Notes: generated from the sequence alone by a model not told the origin. Counted from the first letter of the stretch, positions 47,084 to 59,525 are shown. The stretch: 64,000 nucleotides of DNA from Craterostigma plantagineum (GCA_027422505.1 JAPQWV010000633.1:1-64000); one strand, 5' to 3'. Made by a program: numbers and translations.

Positions 47084-48446
47084 CTATGCAGATCCTTTCT
47101 CTATGTCTTGGGGACCTTTTTCTTCTCCGTTCATAGAAGTGAATTTACTTCTTTCCGCGGACGTTGCTGTAATAACTGGTAACCACACATCAGCAGTGTT
47201 GCTTAATATGCTTTGGACTTGTGGGTCCGAAGCCATTGTTGAAGATATTAGCTCATCAACGTGGTCGAGCTTTGCTGATAACGCGTCCAATTCCCTTGCC
47301 ATCTCCATCTAATATGAAGCAATAAGCATTTCTATGAGAATAATGGCACGAAGGAGATAGAACACATACATTCGGAGCAAACCTGGCTAAGATGTTCAGC
47401 AGATTTGGAAGGAAGCTTTCCGACTTCCAAGCCGAGGTTTTTGATTTTGGCGCGTAACTCGACTTCCTCTTGATTGGTTAGCGACTCCACCTAAGAGGAT
47501 ACAATCATGATTGAACAGTTGAATCCTTTACCATATCTACCTTATCACAAATACCTAAAAATGGACGTGACTCAATTAAGAGAAGTTCCCAGATTGAAGA
47601 TCGCACATTTGTAACAGAAGTTCCCACATCAGAATCATAACCCAGTTAACGAAAGTATCACATTTTCGACTCAAACGAACCACATTGACTGAGCCCACAT
47701 AGTGGAATTCGATTATAAGACTATGTTTATCCATGACCTTCACAACCGGTCATGAGAATAAAATATTAATTTCTCTCTCCTCCACATTCACTACCTACAC
47801 TTCAACAATTTTCATACTTTATCAACAACCCAACACAACCTATAATATTACTTTTTTATAATTATTTTTAGTAGTATTTGAATGTTTGAAAATAGATTAC
47901 ATTATATGATATAAAATTTAGATACTTTGGTTATTGGAGATAGAAAAATAATATGAGTTATGATATATTATAGAATGTAATAGAGAAATAGATAATTTCA
48001 AATTATGACTCAAAATGTAGCAATATTAGTCTCTATTTGTAGAGAAAAAAATCATATATTTTGGTAAAAAAAAAATAAATTAAAATTTTAATAGATAATT
48101 AAATGTATCATAAAAATCAATAAAACCACAAAAACAATTTTGAAAACTGTGCACAACCGGTTGGTGAACCAGGTTGGTCCACCAACCGGGTTGTGGGACG
48201 TTATGAGGAACATTTACTTGTTTGATTTATTTTATTTAATTATATTGCACAATCGGTTGTCCGGGTCATTGATAAACATAGTCTAAACTCGATGCGAAAT
48301 TGAAACAATCATTACGATTCAAACGAATTACAAATATTATTAACAGGGGGACTTATTACCTCCCGAAGGAGAGTGGACAAAAGGTCGAAGAGTGGCGCAT
48401 CTGCTCCAGCTACTGGCGATGTTGGCGATTTTGAAGTTTCAGACAT
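47084..48446 (-). CDS. Conserved small coiled-coil protein, 139 aa, function unknown
   Basis: Three exons, 48360-48446, 47383-47490 and 47084-47308, give exactly 139 codons plus stop with phase-0 junctions. The sequence starts MSETSKSPTSPVAGADAPLF, continues with heptad-rich helices (LLSTLLREVESLTNQEEVEL, MEMARELDALSAKLDHVDEL) and ends in a charged tail (NGEEKGPQDIEKGSA). The DPQVQSIL-NTADVWLPVITA block is conserved in plants as far as I recall, but I cannot name a function. Coiled-coil content suggests a subunit of a larger complex. Intron 1 carries a MITE. Confidence 0.82.
47719..48283. mobile_element. Tourist-type (PIF/Harbinger) MITE, 565 bp, in an intron
   Basis: Terminal inverted repeats: left GACTATGTTTATCCATGACC, right the reverse complement GACTATGTTTATCAATGACC, 19 of 20 matching. 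Both ends are flanked by TAA, the 3-bp target duplication of PIF/Harbinger elements. Subterminal parts also mirror each other (ACAACCGGT versus AATCGGTTGT). The interior is AT-rich and non-coding. Confidence 0.9.
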
Positions 48447-48800
48447 TGTTTTTTTTTTTATTTATTTTCTTGTTATTTCTGCAAGTTATGACAGTCTCCG
48501 TTTGTGAGTTCTATGGATTGGATACTATAAAAATCGCTTGAGAATGCTTTTCTGACTTTACATCTACGTATAGGAAAGTGGGAAGAACGAGAAAATTATC
48601 GAATACGAGGTTTAGTTTTTCAAGGGTTATACTGGAATATAGACGTGGAAATAGGATCTTGTCCCTATTTATAGAAGGTAGTGAGAAAATAAGCCACAAC
48701 ATATACAAGTTAAATTAGGTAATGATATTTTTGGTCCAAGGGATATTTGTGGATTCTTCCGAATAATACCTAGAAAAACTGATATGCAAACAAATGTTAT

Positions 48801-50155
48801 TTAACCTTCAAGTGCTTTTGCTTTTCTCTTTTTCTTCGACGACTTCATACCTTGCCCATCATTATCAATTGTTGTTGTTTCCTTCACTGTGACCGTTCTA
48901 TCACTCTCAGGCTTTTCATCTTCACCCTTCTTCTTCAAAACTACACCATCATTGCAGAGAACAAACTATGGTAAACACAAAAACAAAGGGCCTGCAATTT
49001 TTTTAAAAAAAAAATTGGAGAAATTATGTAATCAAAACCTATCAGCTTGAGACCATTTATCCAAATTCTTGTCCAACAAACGAGCACATCCAGTATGGGC
49101 AGCAAGGAGTGATCCCGTTACGTGGAGTAACTCTTCGTCAAAGCTAAAATGCATACAAAGATAATTTAAGACGCAAGGCAATGCTATAATTCATAAAAGG
49201 AAGACTTTCGAATCTTATATGGCACGAAACAAGCTGCAAAGCCCCATGAATGACACAAAAACGCATTAAACATTTCCATTGAACTCAGTTCCAATTTCTT
49301 TGCCTCTATACATGAATGGCACAACCAGACACTACATTTGGAGGGTGTTCAACAAAAACAAAATAAAACAAAGTAACATGTTACCTATTTACAGTAAAGC
49401 GTAGAACAGATCCAACCTTGATTTATGTTTCTTATGGAGTCGGCTGACAAAGTATTCCTTTCCTTTTTTCTGCAAAGGGCGAAATGAACAATAACGCATT
49501 TTTGCTAAAATTTTTACAGCTCAATATTATAACATACACAAACATCATGTATAAACACTTACAGATTTATGCTTGAACTCTTGGCGTATGTCTTCATCAG
49601 CAATGAACACGGAAGAAAACCCAAGAACCACAGCATGGATCGAATTCGAAGTGATCTTAAGGACCTCTCCCTCTGTCAAGGATTAAAAAAACATAGAAGC
49701 TCATCTCATAGCTTTCAATCACATCAGAAACGCAGGAGTAACCAAGAAGATCCATGAACACTAGCATGAACATAGATATTTACCTACCTAGCACCATATC
49801 AGGGGTTGGATTGAATAGCAGCAAACGAGCTTTCAACTTCACCGCAAGCTCGGGAGACAGTCCAGGTACGATCTTCGCTAAATTACTCTGAACCTTTGGA
49901 TCGTACGCCAACACAACTCCACCAAACGTCTCATTATACCTCTCGCAAACATTCAAGTTTCATCAACCCCATAAATGATAAAACCAGCTCACCTTAAATT
50001 CGCACTAGTTGGCCAGCATCGATTAACTGAAACCGTGAAGCTTACGTGAAGAGTAAAGTGCTAAGCTCGCGTAAAATAGCTCCGTTGACAGAATTAGCAC
50101 TCGAAGGATGTACAAACACCGCTAAATTCGCCTCGCACTCCTTAAGACCGTCCAT
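48801..50155 (-). CDS. RNA polymerase I subunit RPA43-like, with probable frameshift or unusual splice
   Basis: RPA43 (with RPA14 in yeast) forms the Pol I stalk that binds Rrn3/TIF-IA. Exons: 50046-50155 (MDGLKECEANLAVFVHPSNS), 49788-49939 (YNETFGGVVLAYDPKVQSNL), 49563-49672 (EGEVLKITSNSIHAVVLGFS, SSVFIADEDIRQEFKHKS), exon 4 from 49469, then SFDEELLHVTGSLLAAHTGC (about 49,073-49,140) and a Lys-rich tail ending at 48801. Exon 4 reads KKGKEYFVSRLHKKHK in frame, but the conserved continuation KVGSVLRFTVN is one base out of frame. Adding an A at CATAAATCAAGG would restore it. A donor at AAG/GTTGGA (about 49,414) would also keep frame by skipping that block. All other exons are intact. Confidence 0.85.
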
Positions 50156-50558
50156 TGAACTAGAAGTTGACTGAAATTTCAAGCCAATAGTATTTTTACA
50201 TCAACGGAACCAGTGGGGGTCAGAGGTCCGACGACCCCCCGGCGGCCGACGCTAGAAGGGTGGGTGGTGGCGTCGGCATTGATTTTTTTGTGAAGATTAG
50301 GAGGGCGAAGATTAGAAAAACAAAAAACCCTAAATCGGCTTAAATTGTTTTTTATATGGTTAGTGCCAAATGGACTGAACTTCTATTGGGCTAAAATCTA
50401 TAGTATCCAAAATTCAAAACTATCCAAGAGAAATCAACTTCTACATTAAAATTGGATCTCCAACTAAACTATGCATTTCACTACAGCTTTTTGCAGTAAT
50501 TTGAACTCATACTCATACATACATCCACAGATCATAACATATACATATTCTTCCTCTG
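50156..50558. other. Intergenic region
   Basis: Promoter side of RPA43 and 3' flank of the EMSY-like gene. An AAAAACCCTAAATCGG stretch at about 50,324 resembles the telo-box (AAACCCTAA) that is frequent near genes for translation and ribosome-making in plants, which fits a Pol I subunit. No other feature is seen. Confidence 0.5.
50321..50335. promoter_or_regulatory. Telo-box-like motif upstream of RPA43
   Basis: AAAAAACCCTAAATC contains AAACCCTAA, about 170 bp upstream of the RPA43 start codon. Telo-boxes are enriched in promoters of plant ribosome-related genes. Confidence 0.5.
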
Positions 50559-53500
50559 TTATTGCCTATCCTTTGTTTTGCCATGCAAGAAGAAGCGACG
50601 GTCCTCATCTGCCAAGAAGGAGGATTACCAGAAATATTACAAGTACGAAAAAAGTGTCTGAACATAAAGCATGAGTAGAACCAAAATACATGTCTAAATG
50701 CGAACAAGTCGGTGCAAATTGATGTTCAATCAGCGTACGAAAACGAAGGAGAAAGAAAGCATACCACTTTCTTCACCACTGCATAGATCTCCGAGCCTTG
50801 AGATGGCATCGACGAGCGCCATTTCATGCTCCTGCGATTGAGAATCAAAGCATAAGCATAAAAATAGCGATAAGATGCAAGCTAGAATGTGTTTGTTGTG
50901 AAATCGGAAAGTGTTGACAACCTTAACGACTCTCTTTGCCTTCTCCATCTCAGCAGGGTCGGGATGACTTGCGCTAAAAACTCGCTTTACCTGAAGAAGT
51001 CAAGGGGTCGGGTCAATTCATGAAGATAGCCAACTATCGAACTATTTTTACTATGTACAAAACGTTTCACCTCACTAATAAGGGTATCTGTGTTAAGCAG
51101 CTTAATATCACGATGTCCCTTCTTTGCAAGGCCGTTCCTTAATGGTGGAATGTTGTTTCTCGGCTGGCTTTTTGTGATCCCTCTTCCCCTTCCAACATTA
51201 TCTCTACCAAAAGGTCCATTTAGTCCGAGGCCAGGCCCACCATGACCTCCATGGTCTTCACTGTCCCATTTTATATCATTGGGAGAAATCTACAGGGAAA
51301 AAAAGGAAGCTATTGAATGCAATGCAATCACTAAGTTGTTTCTCATCAATATATACTTAAGTTTTACGAACCATATTTAATCTAGTACGTTTAGCATGTG
51401 AACTAACTAATCATTCAAAGTACAAAGTGATTTTAGTAGCCATATGATATTTCAAATAGATCGTCTTGCACTGAAAGTTGAATGACAAAGCAAAATCCAT
51501 AATTCGAAAGATTTACCTCAGAAAGATTGACCCACTCCCACGTTTCATTTTCGGTGCCCATGTCGTAAACAAGAGCATGCCGACCCTGGAAAAAAACATA
51601 CAGCACCAGCTTAACAAAAGGAGCTTGTGAAAGCGCATAACTCCATAAGCTACCAATTACCTCATCTGGTTTATAATCAGCTATCAAAGCTTCATAAAAG
51701 TTATTGTCCTCAGGCCATCTCGTCCTAACTTTCCTTCCGACTAAGGGATCAAAAGCACCATGAGCTGGTCCATTTGTTTGAGCCCCAGAAGATAAACGGT
51801 TACCATATTGACCTTTTCCAGCTGAACCTGGATGAAGGGAAGGTGCGCCTGGCGGTATCTGAAAGGCGAAGAAGTCTATAAGAAAAACAAACAGAGCAAA
51901 AACTCTTGGTTTAAACTTAATCATGAGTATTTTGACTAACAGGTTTATGCTTTTTGCCTTTTGGACCCATCATGGGTCCACGCTTTGCTGATGAAGAGGG
52001 AGGCTGGTTTGCAGCAACCGTCGTTTGTTGGCCGAAAGAAGGAGATGGTCCAGCAAATGACTGAGAAGGCAAAGGTGAATTCTTCTTCGATTTCTTACGA
52101 GAAGCTGAAACAGATGGACTAGGCATAGGATCACGGACTGTTTGGGCGGCACTACGCACTCCACTCTGAAGAAGCCCACTTGATTTCCTCCACTCCCTAA
52201 CAAAATTCCCAATCTCGTAAATTAATTGGCGTGAATTTTCAGCAACTAATATTTACAATACGAAACCTTATTCTTCTAATGGTTTCATCACCATTAGCCC
52301 TCCTGAGAAGTTCGCTGTGCTCCTCATTTGATAGTTGTAACTCCTTCCTGAGCTCAGTGATTAAGCCTTCTTTATCCTGATGAAATTAAAATTATCGACA
52401 GGAATTTGAATCTGATCAAAGTAACATTTCCTAATCAAATTTAGGAGTATAATAAGGAACCCTTACCCAGGAAAGGGCATCGGCTTGCGCTTTAAAGGCT
52501 CTCAGAACTGAAAAATACGCTTCTTTCCCGAGTTGATGGATCTCGCCTTCCGTATCACTCTCTTCATGAACTTTCGGATATGCAAAGGAACCCATGCCAA
52601 CGGGCCGCCGATTACCAGGAAAGCGGCCTCTTAACATTCTGTTCTGAAGTGGCGGAGGTAAATCATCGTCGGTGCCTGTAGAAAAGGAAATTAGAAAACA
52701 GATCGAGAATAATTGTTACGGTAAAAGAAAAAACCTAAATTTGCAAAAATTGAAAAAGATTGTATCTACACATACTCCATTTCAAGAAAATTTTGTTTCT
52801 CAAAAAACTAGCCATTGATTATTCGATAGATAATTAACCGAGTCGATCACAAACTAGTATATCGAGTAGTTTATACTGCGTTAGGGGAATCAGTTGTGTA
52901 TGTTGCTCACCTGTAACTTTGTCGGAAAGGACAAAGTTATTGGTGCATTTACGCGATCGCAAAATAATTTCCGGAAAAAAAAATACCATCATAAACAAAA
53001 TACACTGCATTGTTACCTCAAACCGCATTCAAACTTAAATAATCAACGGTAACTTCTACAAAATTACAATGATAATTCTTGTATAAATACACGTCCTCAT
53101 TCCTTATGAAGGAAGGGCGCCGAAATCATTTAGCCTACAAGACTTCAATTGGCGAGACAAGTGGCAACTAACAACCCACTACACGTACAACATAGAAGGG
53201 AAAATTTGAATAGAGCCAACCCCGCTTTTTCGAGCCAAAAACGTCTTATTGCATGGCACAAAGGATTTGATTTGATCAATATTGGTTTAGCACCAGAATG
53301 GCTAGATGATGGATATTTCTGAAGACTTATCCACAATGCATAAGCATCACACCCTATGATAATTGCTTCTGTTCATAATCTCTTTATAGGGCCATCATAA
53401 ATATATATTATGATGGAACTATGCACCTTAAACCAGATAAGATGTTGAACCAGAACATGATAAACCAAGACAAAGCAATAGTGCCAAAGATGGTCCCTTT

Positions 53501-53800
53501 CCATTTATCATCAGTAATTCTTGGCTTGAGCTCCCACACTTACAGAAATAGGCATACTTCGAGAATTATAGCACCCAAAAAAAAACTCAATGCGCAAGCA
53601 CAAAAGATCAGCAGCAGCAAAAACCCATCAACCAAACAATGCACGTAACTCCACATACCCTAAATCACATTCAACAGATAAAGCCTAACCCACGCATAGA
53701 AAAATTCCAACATCAATCATTTGAAAGAAAAGAAAAAAGAACAAAAAAAGCTGAGCAACTGAGAATAAATCTCACCACTGCTATCGTAATCGACGTCCAT
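50559..53800 (-). CDS. EMSY-like (EML) ENT and Tudor/Agenet chromatin protein
   Basis: EML proteins read histone marks and act in plant immunity and seed development. Exon 1 is a 25-nt mini-exon (53776-53800, MDVDYDSSG); after a 1.1 kb intron exon 2 (52467-52675) continues [14 protein letters not shown] and [20 protein letters not shown] (ENT domain), then [20 protein letters not shown]. Exon 4 has [17 protein letters not shown]. The Tudor/Agenet part reads [50 protein letters not shown]. The C-terminal helix reads [20 protein letters not shown]. The last exon is 50559-50608 ([16 protein letters not shown]). All predicted domains are present and in order. Exact isoform (EML1-4) is not decided. 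Confidence 0.9.
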
Positions 53801-54104
53801 GGCCAACTTACACCGATCAGTAGAATCCACGATTAATCCCAGCTAGTGATGACACCAAAACACCCTCACATAAACTCCCCCACCCCGACAATCCTACTAA
53901 TAACCCACAAGGTTGAGGTTAAAAGAGTCCACGCCGAATCACGCACGATTGATGCCTCAAATCAGTGTAACAATAATCAGCTATCGAGCCCGCACTTTTG
54001 CGTGAGTTGTCAAGGAAGTGAATTAAATTAATTCGGAGTTAGAAATGTAATTAGGGTTCGAGCCCAATACTTCTTTTTAATTTATTTTCCTTGATTCTGA
54101 AATT
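53801..54104. other. EML promoter region
   Basis: Non-coding flank between the EML start and the proposed MULE edge. It includes TAATTAGGGTTCGAGCCCAA at about 54,050. No further feature is seen. Confidence 0.4.
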
Positions 54105-54229
54105 GGGAGAATTTTAAAAAAGAGGAACGATTCTATTTCGTTTTAAAAAAAGAGGAACGGGTTCTCAAATGACTGAAATATCCTTACTAAAAAACTGGTT
54201 AAGGAGGCTAATCCGTTTTTTTAACAGTG

Positions 54230-54965
54230 AAAAGTTATTCGAGTTTTATTCGAGTGACATAATACTCGAATAATTGACTCGAACAAATGCATTTTTGACT
54301 TATTAAAAGCGAAAAATTATTCGGATTTATTCGAGTAAAAGCAAGACTCGAATGACTTACTCTAATAATAAATCGAAGAGATAAGGTGACTCGAATAATG
54401 TGCAGAAAATTTAAACGAGTAAGCTACATTATTCGAGTATCTTATCGAGAGTTCTTTTCGAGTCAAAACTCGAATAAAGAACTCGAATAATATACTCGAA
54501 TAAGCAGTGTTTTAAAAAGCTCGGAAAGAAAATTAGACACAAATCACTCGAAAACCTTAAATCCCTCGCGCTCTCTCTTCGAATTCAAATCACTCGAAAA
54601 ATCGTACACAAGCCCAAGCATAATCAAATGGCGAAAAGAAAAACGAGATCATCGGAGCCTTCCGCGCCTGTTCGTATCCGGGTGGATGAGCAAATCGACG
54701 GCGGTAGAGCCACGGTGAGTTTTTGGTCGCATTTTGGGTTTTTGTTAAATCGAATTGGTTGAACGAATTTCTTGGTTAGATCTTTTGTTATTAGCGTTAA
54801 ACGATCGATTTTGATGTTAAATCTTTGCGTAAACGTCGTAATCGGTCGGATTTTTGTAAAAATCGTTTTCATCGCCTTTTCGAGTATTTATTCGAGTAAT
54901 TAGGGTTCGAATAACTTCTTGACGTATTCGAGTGATGTTTTACTCGAATAATTTACTCGAATAAC
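54230..54965. repeat. ATTCGAGT/ACTCGAAT motif array, left subterminal and DUF1985 intron 1
   Basis: About 20 copies in both orientations, for example TTATTCGAGTTTTATTCGAG at 54,234 and ACTCGAATAA at 54,263, 54,381, 54,482 and 54,494, plus about six in intron 1 (54,885-54,963). Exon 1 of the gene interrupts the array. Confidence 0.9.
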
Positions 54966-56401
54966 AGTGAATTTTGCTTTTTTTTGCGTTTTCAGATCTA
55001 TCTTCCGACGAAGTTGCCGGCGGACAATTTCTACCATGCCACCCTCACTCTGAACGCGCAGTACATGTCGGTATGCGAACGCATCCGTATGCTTTTGAAC
55101 GAGGAGGAAATGGAGGAGATGGTTAGACGGACACAGTTCGGGAACCTGATAAAGGTGGCCCGAAACCACTACAACTCGAACATGATCATGTGGTATTTGA
55201 TGAGCCGGCAGGTGGAGTACATGCCGGACTCGAAGGAGTTCTGGATGGTCGTTCGTGGGCGACCATTACGATTTTTATTGGTCGAGTATTGCCTACTCAC
55301 GGGCCTCGACTGCGGCGCTAACGAGCCGGAGATACCGTCATCGAACGAGTTTGCGACGAGGCATTGGCCTGGTATTAATTCTATTTTTTATCTTTTTGAT
55401 TCGTTTTTTTTACTTCGATTTCAAAAACTAACGTTTGTTTTATGGCTCGCAGGCAAGCCCGTTATATATTTACACGATTTGGAGAAGAAAATCACGGAAA
55501 TGATCCGTGACGCCGGTGGAGCCTCGGGCGTTCATCCCGAGAAATTGAAGATCGCGGCCCTTTATTTTGCCGTCGGGGTGCTAGGGGAGCGGAGGGTAAA
55601 GAAGGACTTGAAGGTCAAGGAGGAGTGGCTCCGTCTGGTGGAGGACTTCGACCGCTTCAACGAATATCCTTGGGGAAGGATATCGTCCGAGGAGGTCATT
55701 TATGGTCTGAACAAAGACCTCTTGGGGAGGGCGATGGAGATGGCATCGAATGGAAGAACCCAAACAACCTTCGATATCAGCGGCTTCGTAATGCCGCTTC
55801 AGGTAAATAAATTAGTTTTGTATTATTATTTAAGACATATTATATTTATTTTAACTTACTTCTACTCTCTTTTATCAGGTTCTGGCATACGAGTGCTGGC
55901 CGACCGTCGGGCAAGAATTCACTGTGAGAAGAGCCAGCGAAGGGCTCCCGCTACCCCGTATGTGCCATTGGAAGACGACATTTTACGGCAAGAGCTCTGC
56001 TCCGGGATGGCAAGCGGTCGAGCGTGCATTCGGTGCCGTGGCGATGGATGTAAGTATATTTATTTATTTATAATATGGATTTATTTAGATTGCGTTTTCT
56101 AAATTGTACAAATACACAGGACGTGCGGTGTTGCCTTACACCGACCGATGCTGAAGCCGATTCAAGGCACTTCCGCACGGTCGCCGGATTTTGTGGCAGC
56201 TGGAATGATGCCGTGGCCCAGAAGATAGTGGAGCATCTTCTAAATGGGCTGCCGGTCTACTGCACCGAGCATCGGCTTCCTCCGTCTCCTCCTCGGCCGT
56301 CTCCTCCTCCTTCCGGCTCAATCATCGCCCATTTCGATAGAAGAATGGACAGGCTGGAAGGCGATGTATTTCATTGTATGTTATGCAACGACTTTTATTA
56401 A
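54628..56401 (+). CDS. DUF1985-type protein of a MULE, 421 aa
   Basis: Five exons join in phase: 54628-54714, 54996-55371, 55453-55802, 55879-56049, 56120-56401. After a basic start (MAKRKTRSSEPSAPV) the DUF1985 block has IMWYLMSRQVEYMPDSKEFW, VVRGRPLRFLLVEYCLLTGL and CGANEPE, then YFAVGVLGERRVKKDLKVKE. The VLAYECWPTVGQEFTVRR block is typical of these transposon-carried proteins. A Pro-rich stretch (RLPPSPPRPSPPP) lies before the C-terminus. The Ulp1 peptidase domain that often follows DUF1985 is absent. The frame is intact, so it may still be expressed. Its role in transposition is not established. Confidence 0.82.
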
Positions 56402-56517
56402 ACATTGTAATCTTCATAAAGCGACTTATTAACATCATGAAGGCCCTAAAACATCGAAATATTGATATTTATACATCTATGTATCGAGATAATAAAAATT
56501 CAAAAACTCTGAAAAGA

Positions 56518-56695
56518 ACACTCGAATTACAAGATATTATTCGAGTACGGTATTCGATGTTTTTGTAAATTATTCGAGTTTATTCGATTACTCGAATAAG
56601 TTCAGGTTTTCGTTTTCGACTTTTTATTGTTACGTTATTCGAGTGGCCTATTCTAATAATATTCGAGTTGTGCATTTTACTCGAATAACAGTGAA
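56518..56695. repeat. ATTCGAGT array between the convergent genes
   Basis: About nine copies in 180 bp, such as AAATTATTCGAGTTTATTCG and TTTTACTCGAATAACAGTGA. The last phrase also occurs at 54,952, in the left array. It lies between the two stop codons. Confidence 0.9.
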
Positions 56696-56810
56696 AAAAG
56701 CTACAATCAAGCCAAACTCACAATAATCCATCAATCTCATACAACCTCATACATCAAACTCATACAACCTCATACATCAAACTCATACAAACTCATACAT
56801 CAAGATTTAC

Positions 56811-59070
56811 TTAATGTCTACGACCAAACTCACCGACGGACGGAAACCTCCTTTCTTTTCTCCGACCACGCCTTGCTACGAACGGAGGCGGCAACACCAA
56901 TTGATCCGAGGTATCCCACTCGGCTTGATCCGGAACCGGCGAAACTCGTCCGTGATAAGCATACTGCCACGTTAGGACAGAATAATATTCCGAACACAAC
57001 GGGTAGAAACTCATGTTCGCTCGTAGACTCGCCGCGATTGCATGTGGACAAGGAATCCTGTCGATGTCGAATTGGCGGCACGTACAAGTCTTCGACCGCA
57101 AGTTTACAATGGCACGACCCCCCGGAGATCGGACATCGTACTCATGCGGAGCGATTTCATGTACTTCATACCCTTGACTTAGCTCATACCTCTCACGGAG
57201 CTTCATTTCCACCGTCGGGGTAAACCGCGTGGTTGCTTGTCCAGATTGCTGTCTGTATCTAGCAAACCAATCCTCCGTCAGCCTCTGTATCGATTCCAGA
57301 AGCGCAATGATCGGTAGCTTTCTTTCTTCGCGGAGTCTTGCATTAATCGATTCCACCCCGTTCGTAGTTATGATGTTATAGTGAGACGTCGGAGAATAGG
57401 CTCGACTCCATCGTTCCTTAGTATCAGTCTGTTGCAAATACGCGTATGCGATGGGAAACCTATTCTCAAAATCACCATATTGTGAATCAAAGTCGCATTG
57501 CTTGTATATTTTAGCAATGTGTATGAACGTCTCGGTCGCACCCTGCTTCTTACACCTGCTTTTCATATTTTGTGACAGGTGCCAAATACAATGACCGTGG
57601 TGCACACGACCGTAGACGGTTGCAACGGCGGCTTTGATAGAAGGAGATCTGTCGGATACGATGACAAGATCGTCCTCGCTGGGCACGACTTGCAAGAGCT
57701 CGTTCAAGAACCACGACCAAGCTTCTATGCACTCGTTATTGTCGATTATGCCCCAAGCTAAAGGAAACTGATGGCGGTCGCCATCCTCCGCTGATGCAAT
57801 GAGCAACGTACCCCCATACTTTCCTTTCAACCAAGTACCGTCTATGCAAACAACCTTCCTCATGTGACGGTATCCCGCAATACAAGCACCAAGGGATAGG
57901 AATGCGTGCTTAAATCTCCGCTCGTCGTCCAGATATACACTTGCTATGGTTCCCGGATTCACTCTTCTCAACGTCGACAGGTACGACGGCAACAGCTTGT
58001 AACTCTCATCGGGGTCACCCTTCATTGCATTTTGTGCTAAAATGCCTCCTTTCCATGCTTTGAAGTACGAAACTTCAATCCCACGATTTCTCATCATTGT
58101 TTGAATGAGTTTAGGGGCCGGTGTACTTGTTGAACCCTGAAAAGATTCAAGCAGCATATCACTCACGGAGGTTGACGATGCTTGAGTGAGTCTTGCGTTC
58201 CGATTTGCAAGGTCGCACGTATGTGTGTTGCAATACGTACGAATCGAGAATACGGATGTATCCTTAATCTTCGCCGTCCATATCCTCCAAGTACATCCAT
58301 CCTCTTTGCATCTCACGCCATAGTACGATCGGGAAGATTTTATAATCTTGACCTCGAAGCATGCCTCTATAGCAACTCTTTGGATCCTATTCTTGACGGC
58401 CTTCTTATCCTCGAATTCATCACCGACCTTCATGGTGGAACCGTCGGTAAAAGAATACCGATCGCTAGGAATAGTTGCATTTTCCTCTTCCTCCTCCTCC
58501 TCATCATTCCCGTCCGTCCGTCTACGCCATCAAAATTGACGTGCACGTTCTGCCGTGATGCAACATTCTCATCACGGTGGTTCGCCTCATTGTGACCTTC
58601 ACCCCCATAATTCACATCTTCGCATCCGCCAAAGTCGATGATACGGTCAAAATAATCATCGATGTAACCACCGCCATCGCTACGAACCTCAATTGGAACG
58701 GGACCAACTTCATCATCCGCGAGAGTTTGACGGTGGAGGGTCGTAGGGAGTCCAATCTCCACACGGAGAACGATCTATCCATTGGACCCCCTAAGTATAT
58801 ATAACCCTTCAACTCTCGATCATTCTTTATATACAACGGAGCACACCCTTCCATACCTCTCATAGATGGCTGATAACTTAGCTTTAACTCCGGCCTCCCG
58901 CTTACGCCAATAGTCTCGTATATTTCGTTCCGCAGATCGTCCAGCAAACAACAATCGACATCGAACCCAATGGGCTTCATATTTGTTCCCATCCTTGGAA
59001 CCCATGTCCATTTATTATCATTCTCAATTATCCATTCTCCATCGTAATCAATCATGATGCTGGTCGGCAT
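56811..59070 (-). pseudogene. MuDR-type Mutator-like transposase, two frameshifts in the N-terminal third
   Basis: The last 540 codons (58433 down to 56811) are intact. A MuDR DNA-binding region has MKVGDEFEDKKAVKNRIQRV and CKEDGCTWRIW. The DDE core has VVCIDGTWLKGKYGGTLLIA (first Asp) and VIVSDRSPSIKAAVATVYGR (second Asp), then HGHCIWHLSQNMK (C2H). The SWIM zinc finger is CTCRQFDIDRIPCPHAIAA. Upstream the protein starts at 59070 (MPTSIMIDYDGEWIIENDNK), after an intron acceptor. It is broken near 58,772 (one base short between MDRS and VLRVEIG) and at a (CCGT)n run near 58,511-58,525, where one unit more would join DGVDGR to NDEEEE. A further exon or 5' UTR may start near 59,840. A recently active, now damaged transposase. 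Confidence 0.88.
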
Positions 59071-59123
59071 AACCTGCGTATGAAACAAATCATTGTTAAT
59101 AAAATTTAATTGCAATATGCATT

Positions 59124-59525
59124 ATTCGAATAATTTCAATATTCGAAAAGTTGAAATTAATCGAGTAAACCATTCGAGTAGTAAAACAACTCGAATAGAG
59201 TCTTCGAGTGTTAAGATTTTGAAGACACTCGATAAGTTGTTATCGAAGAAATAAATGGAATAAATCAACTTTTATTGCAAACGAGTTATTCGAGTAAATA
59301 AAATATTCGGAAACAAATTATTCGAGTAAGACAATCGAGTATACGTTTAACTCGAATAACATATCCGAATAATATGTAAGTGTAAAATTTCATAAACAAT
59401 TGTATTAATCGAGTAAAGTTTCCGAGTTTATTCGAGTTTGATGTACGATTTGTATGTTGCCAAAACAACTTATCCGAGTGACTTTTCGAGTCAATGTAAA
59501 CTCGAATAACAGACTCGAATAATCG
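59124..59525. repeat. ATTCGAGT/ACTCGAAT array, right subterminal
   Basis: About 14 exact or near copies (ATTATTCGAATAATTTC, AACTCGAATAACAGACTCGA and others) upstream of the transposase start, inside its likely 5' intron. Confidence 0.88.
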
